Positions 14,836-14,855 of a stretch of 14,855 bases of DNA are shown here, piece by piece. Under the pieces are notes generated by a model. It was not told where the DNA came from. It worked only from the letters and a program-made list of their open reading frames with translations, and searched no databases. The stretch is taken from assembly GCA_036508635.1 (NCBI GenBank), contig DATCGY010000013.1:1-14855 (forward strand). Direction: 5' to 3'. Within the stretch, counting starts at the first letter, position 1; every line of letters starts with the position of its first letter. The position numbers and the translations under genes are program-made. The DNA is from FEN-727 sp036508635 (GTDB taxonomy: Bacteria > Actinomycetota > Geothermincolia > Fen-727 > Anoxymicrobiaceae).

Positions 14836-14855
14836 TGCCAACAGCACAAAATGTG

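Larger units (their letters stand above)
14474..14855 (+). other. AT-richer non-coding tail with three short hairpins
   Basis: These 382 bases hold no gene I can support. Composition drops sharply from that of the coding region, which suggests a real intergenic region. Three short inverted repeats follow hflX: 14511-14517/14526-14532, CCTC/GAGG at 14543-14546/14552-14555, and TGGGA/TCCCA at 14579-14583/14595-14599 (extendable by two A-T pairs past a bulge). A T-run lies at 14788-14794. The only open frame (14569-14781) has no ribosome binding site or recognisable content. Confidence 0.6.

Overview
The window reads as a GC-rich bacterial chromosome segment, around 60% GC by eye except for the last ~380 bases. 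The likeliest source is a deep-branching actinobacterial lineage (Geothermincolia/Aquicultor-like). The support is the miaA-dapF-dapL-hflX order, a fused mannose-1-phosphate guanylyltransferase/phosphomannomutase-like protein, LL-diaminopimelate aminotransferase in place of the succinylase route, and a secreted protein with W/Y-Y-L-x-E-G-x3-W-G-F repeats. The taxonomic call is an inference from memory. Every real gene is on the + strand. ATA (Ile) and AGG (Arg) codons are unusually common for this GC content, and TTG or GTG starts are frequent.

Layout. (1) 67-1145: one gene of unknown function built from two related CxxC-containing modules, broken by a frameshift near 508-513. (2) 1291-3948: a secreted clan GH-A glycoside-hydrolase-like protein with four ~100-residue C-terminal repeats, read from its own promoter at 1214-1241. 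(3) 3949-4115: a 167-base leader with weak promoter candidates. (4) 4116-14473: a nine-gene, operon-like run with gaps of 0-43 bases: pgsA-like, GDP-mannose-type pyrophosphorylase/mutase fusion, phosphohexomutase, Memo-like (AmmeMemoRadiSam B), AMMECR1 (AmmeMemoRadiSam A), miaA, dapF, dapL, hflX. (5) 14474-14855: an AT-richer non-coding tail with three short hairpins and, at its very end, a promoter with a perfect -35 that must serve a gene beyond the window.

How the genes fit together. The first part of the operon makes envelope precursors: a phospholipid headgroup transferase, a sugar-1-phosphate nucleotidylyltransferase and a hexose phosphomutase. dapF and dapL are the last steps to meso-diaminopimelate for lysine and peptidoglycan. 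miaA and hflX serve tRNA modification and ribosome rescue. The Memo/AMMECR1 pair belongs to the widespread but functionally unresolved AmmeMemoRadiSam system; its radical-SAM member is not here.

Most interesting points: the mutase half of the fusion has lost all four phosphohexomutase active-site signatures while an intact mutase follows directly; the Memo and AMMECR1 domains, often one polypeptide in relatives, are two adjacent genes; and the frameshifted protein has a clear internal duplication. I did not find mobile elements, CRISPR arrays, tRNAs or rRNAs.
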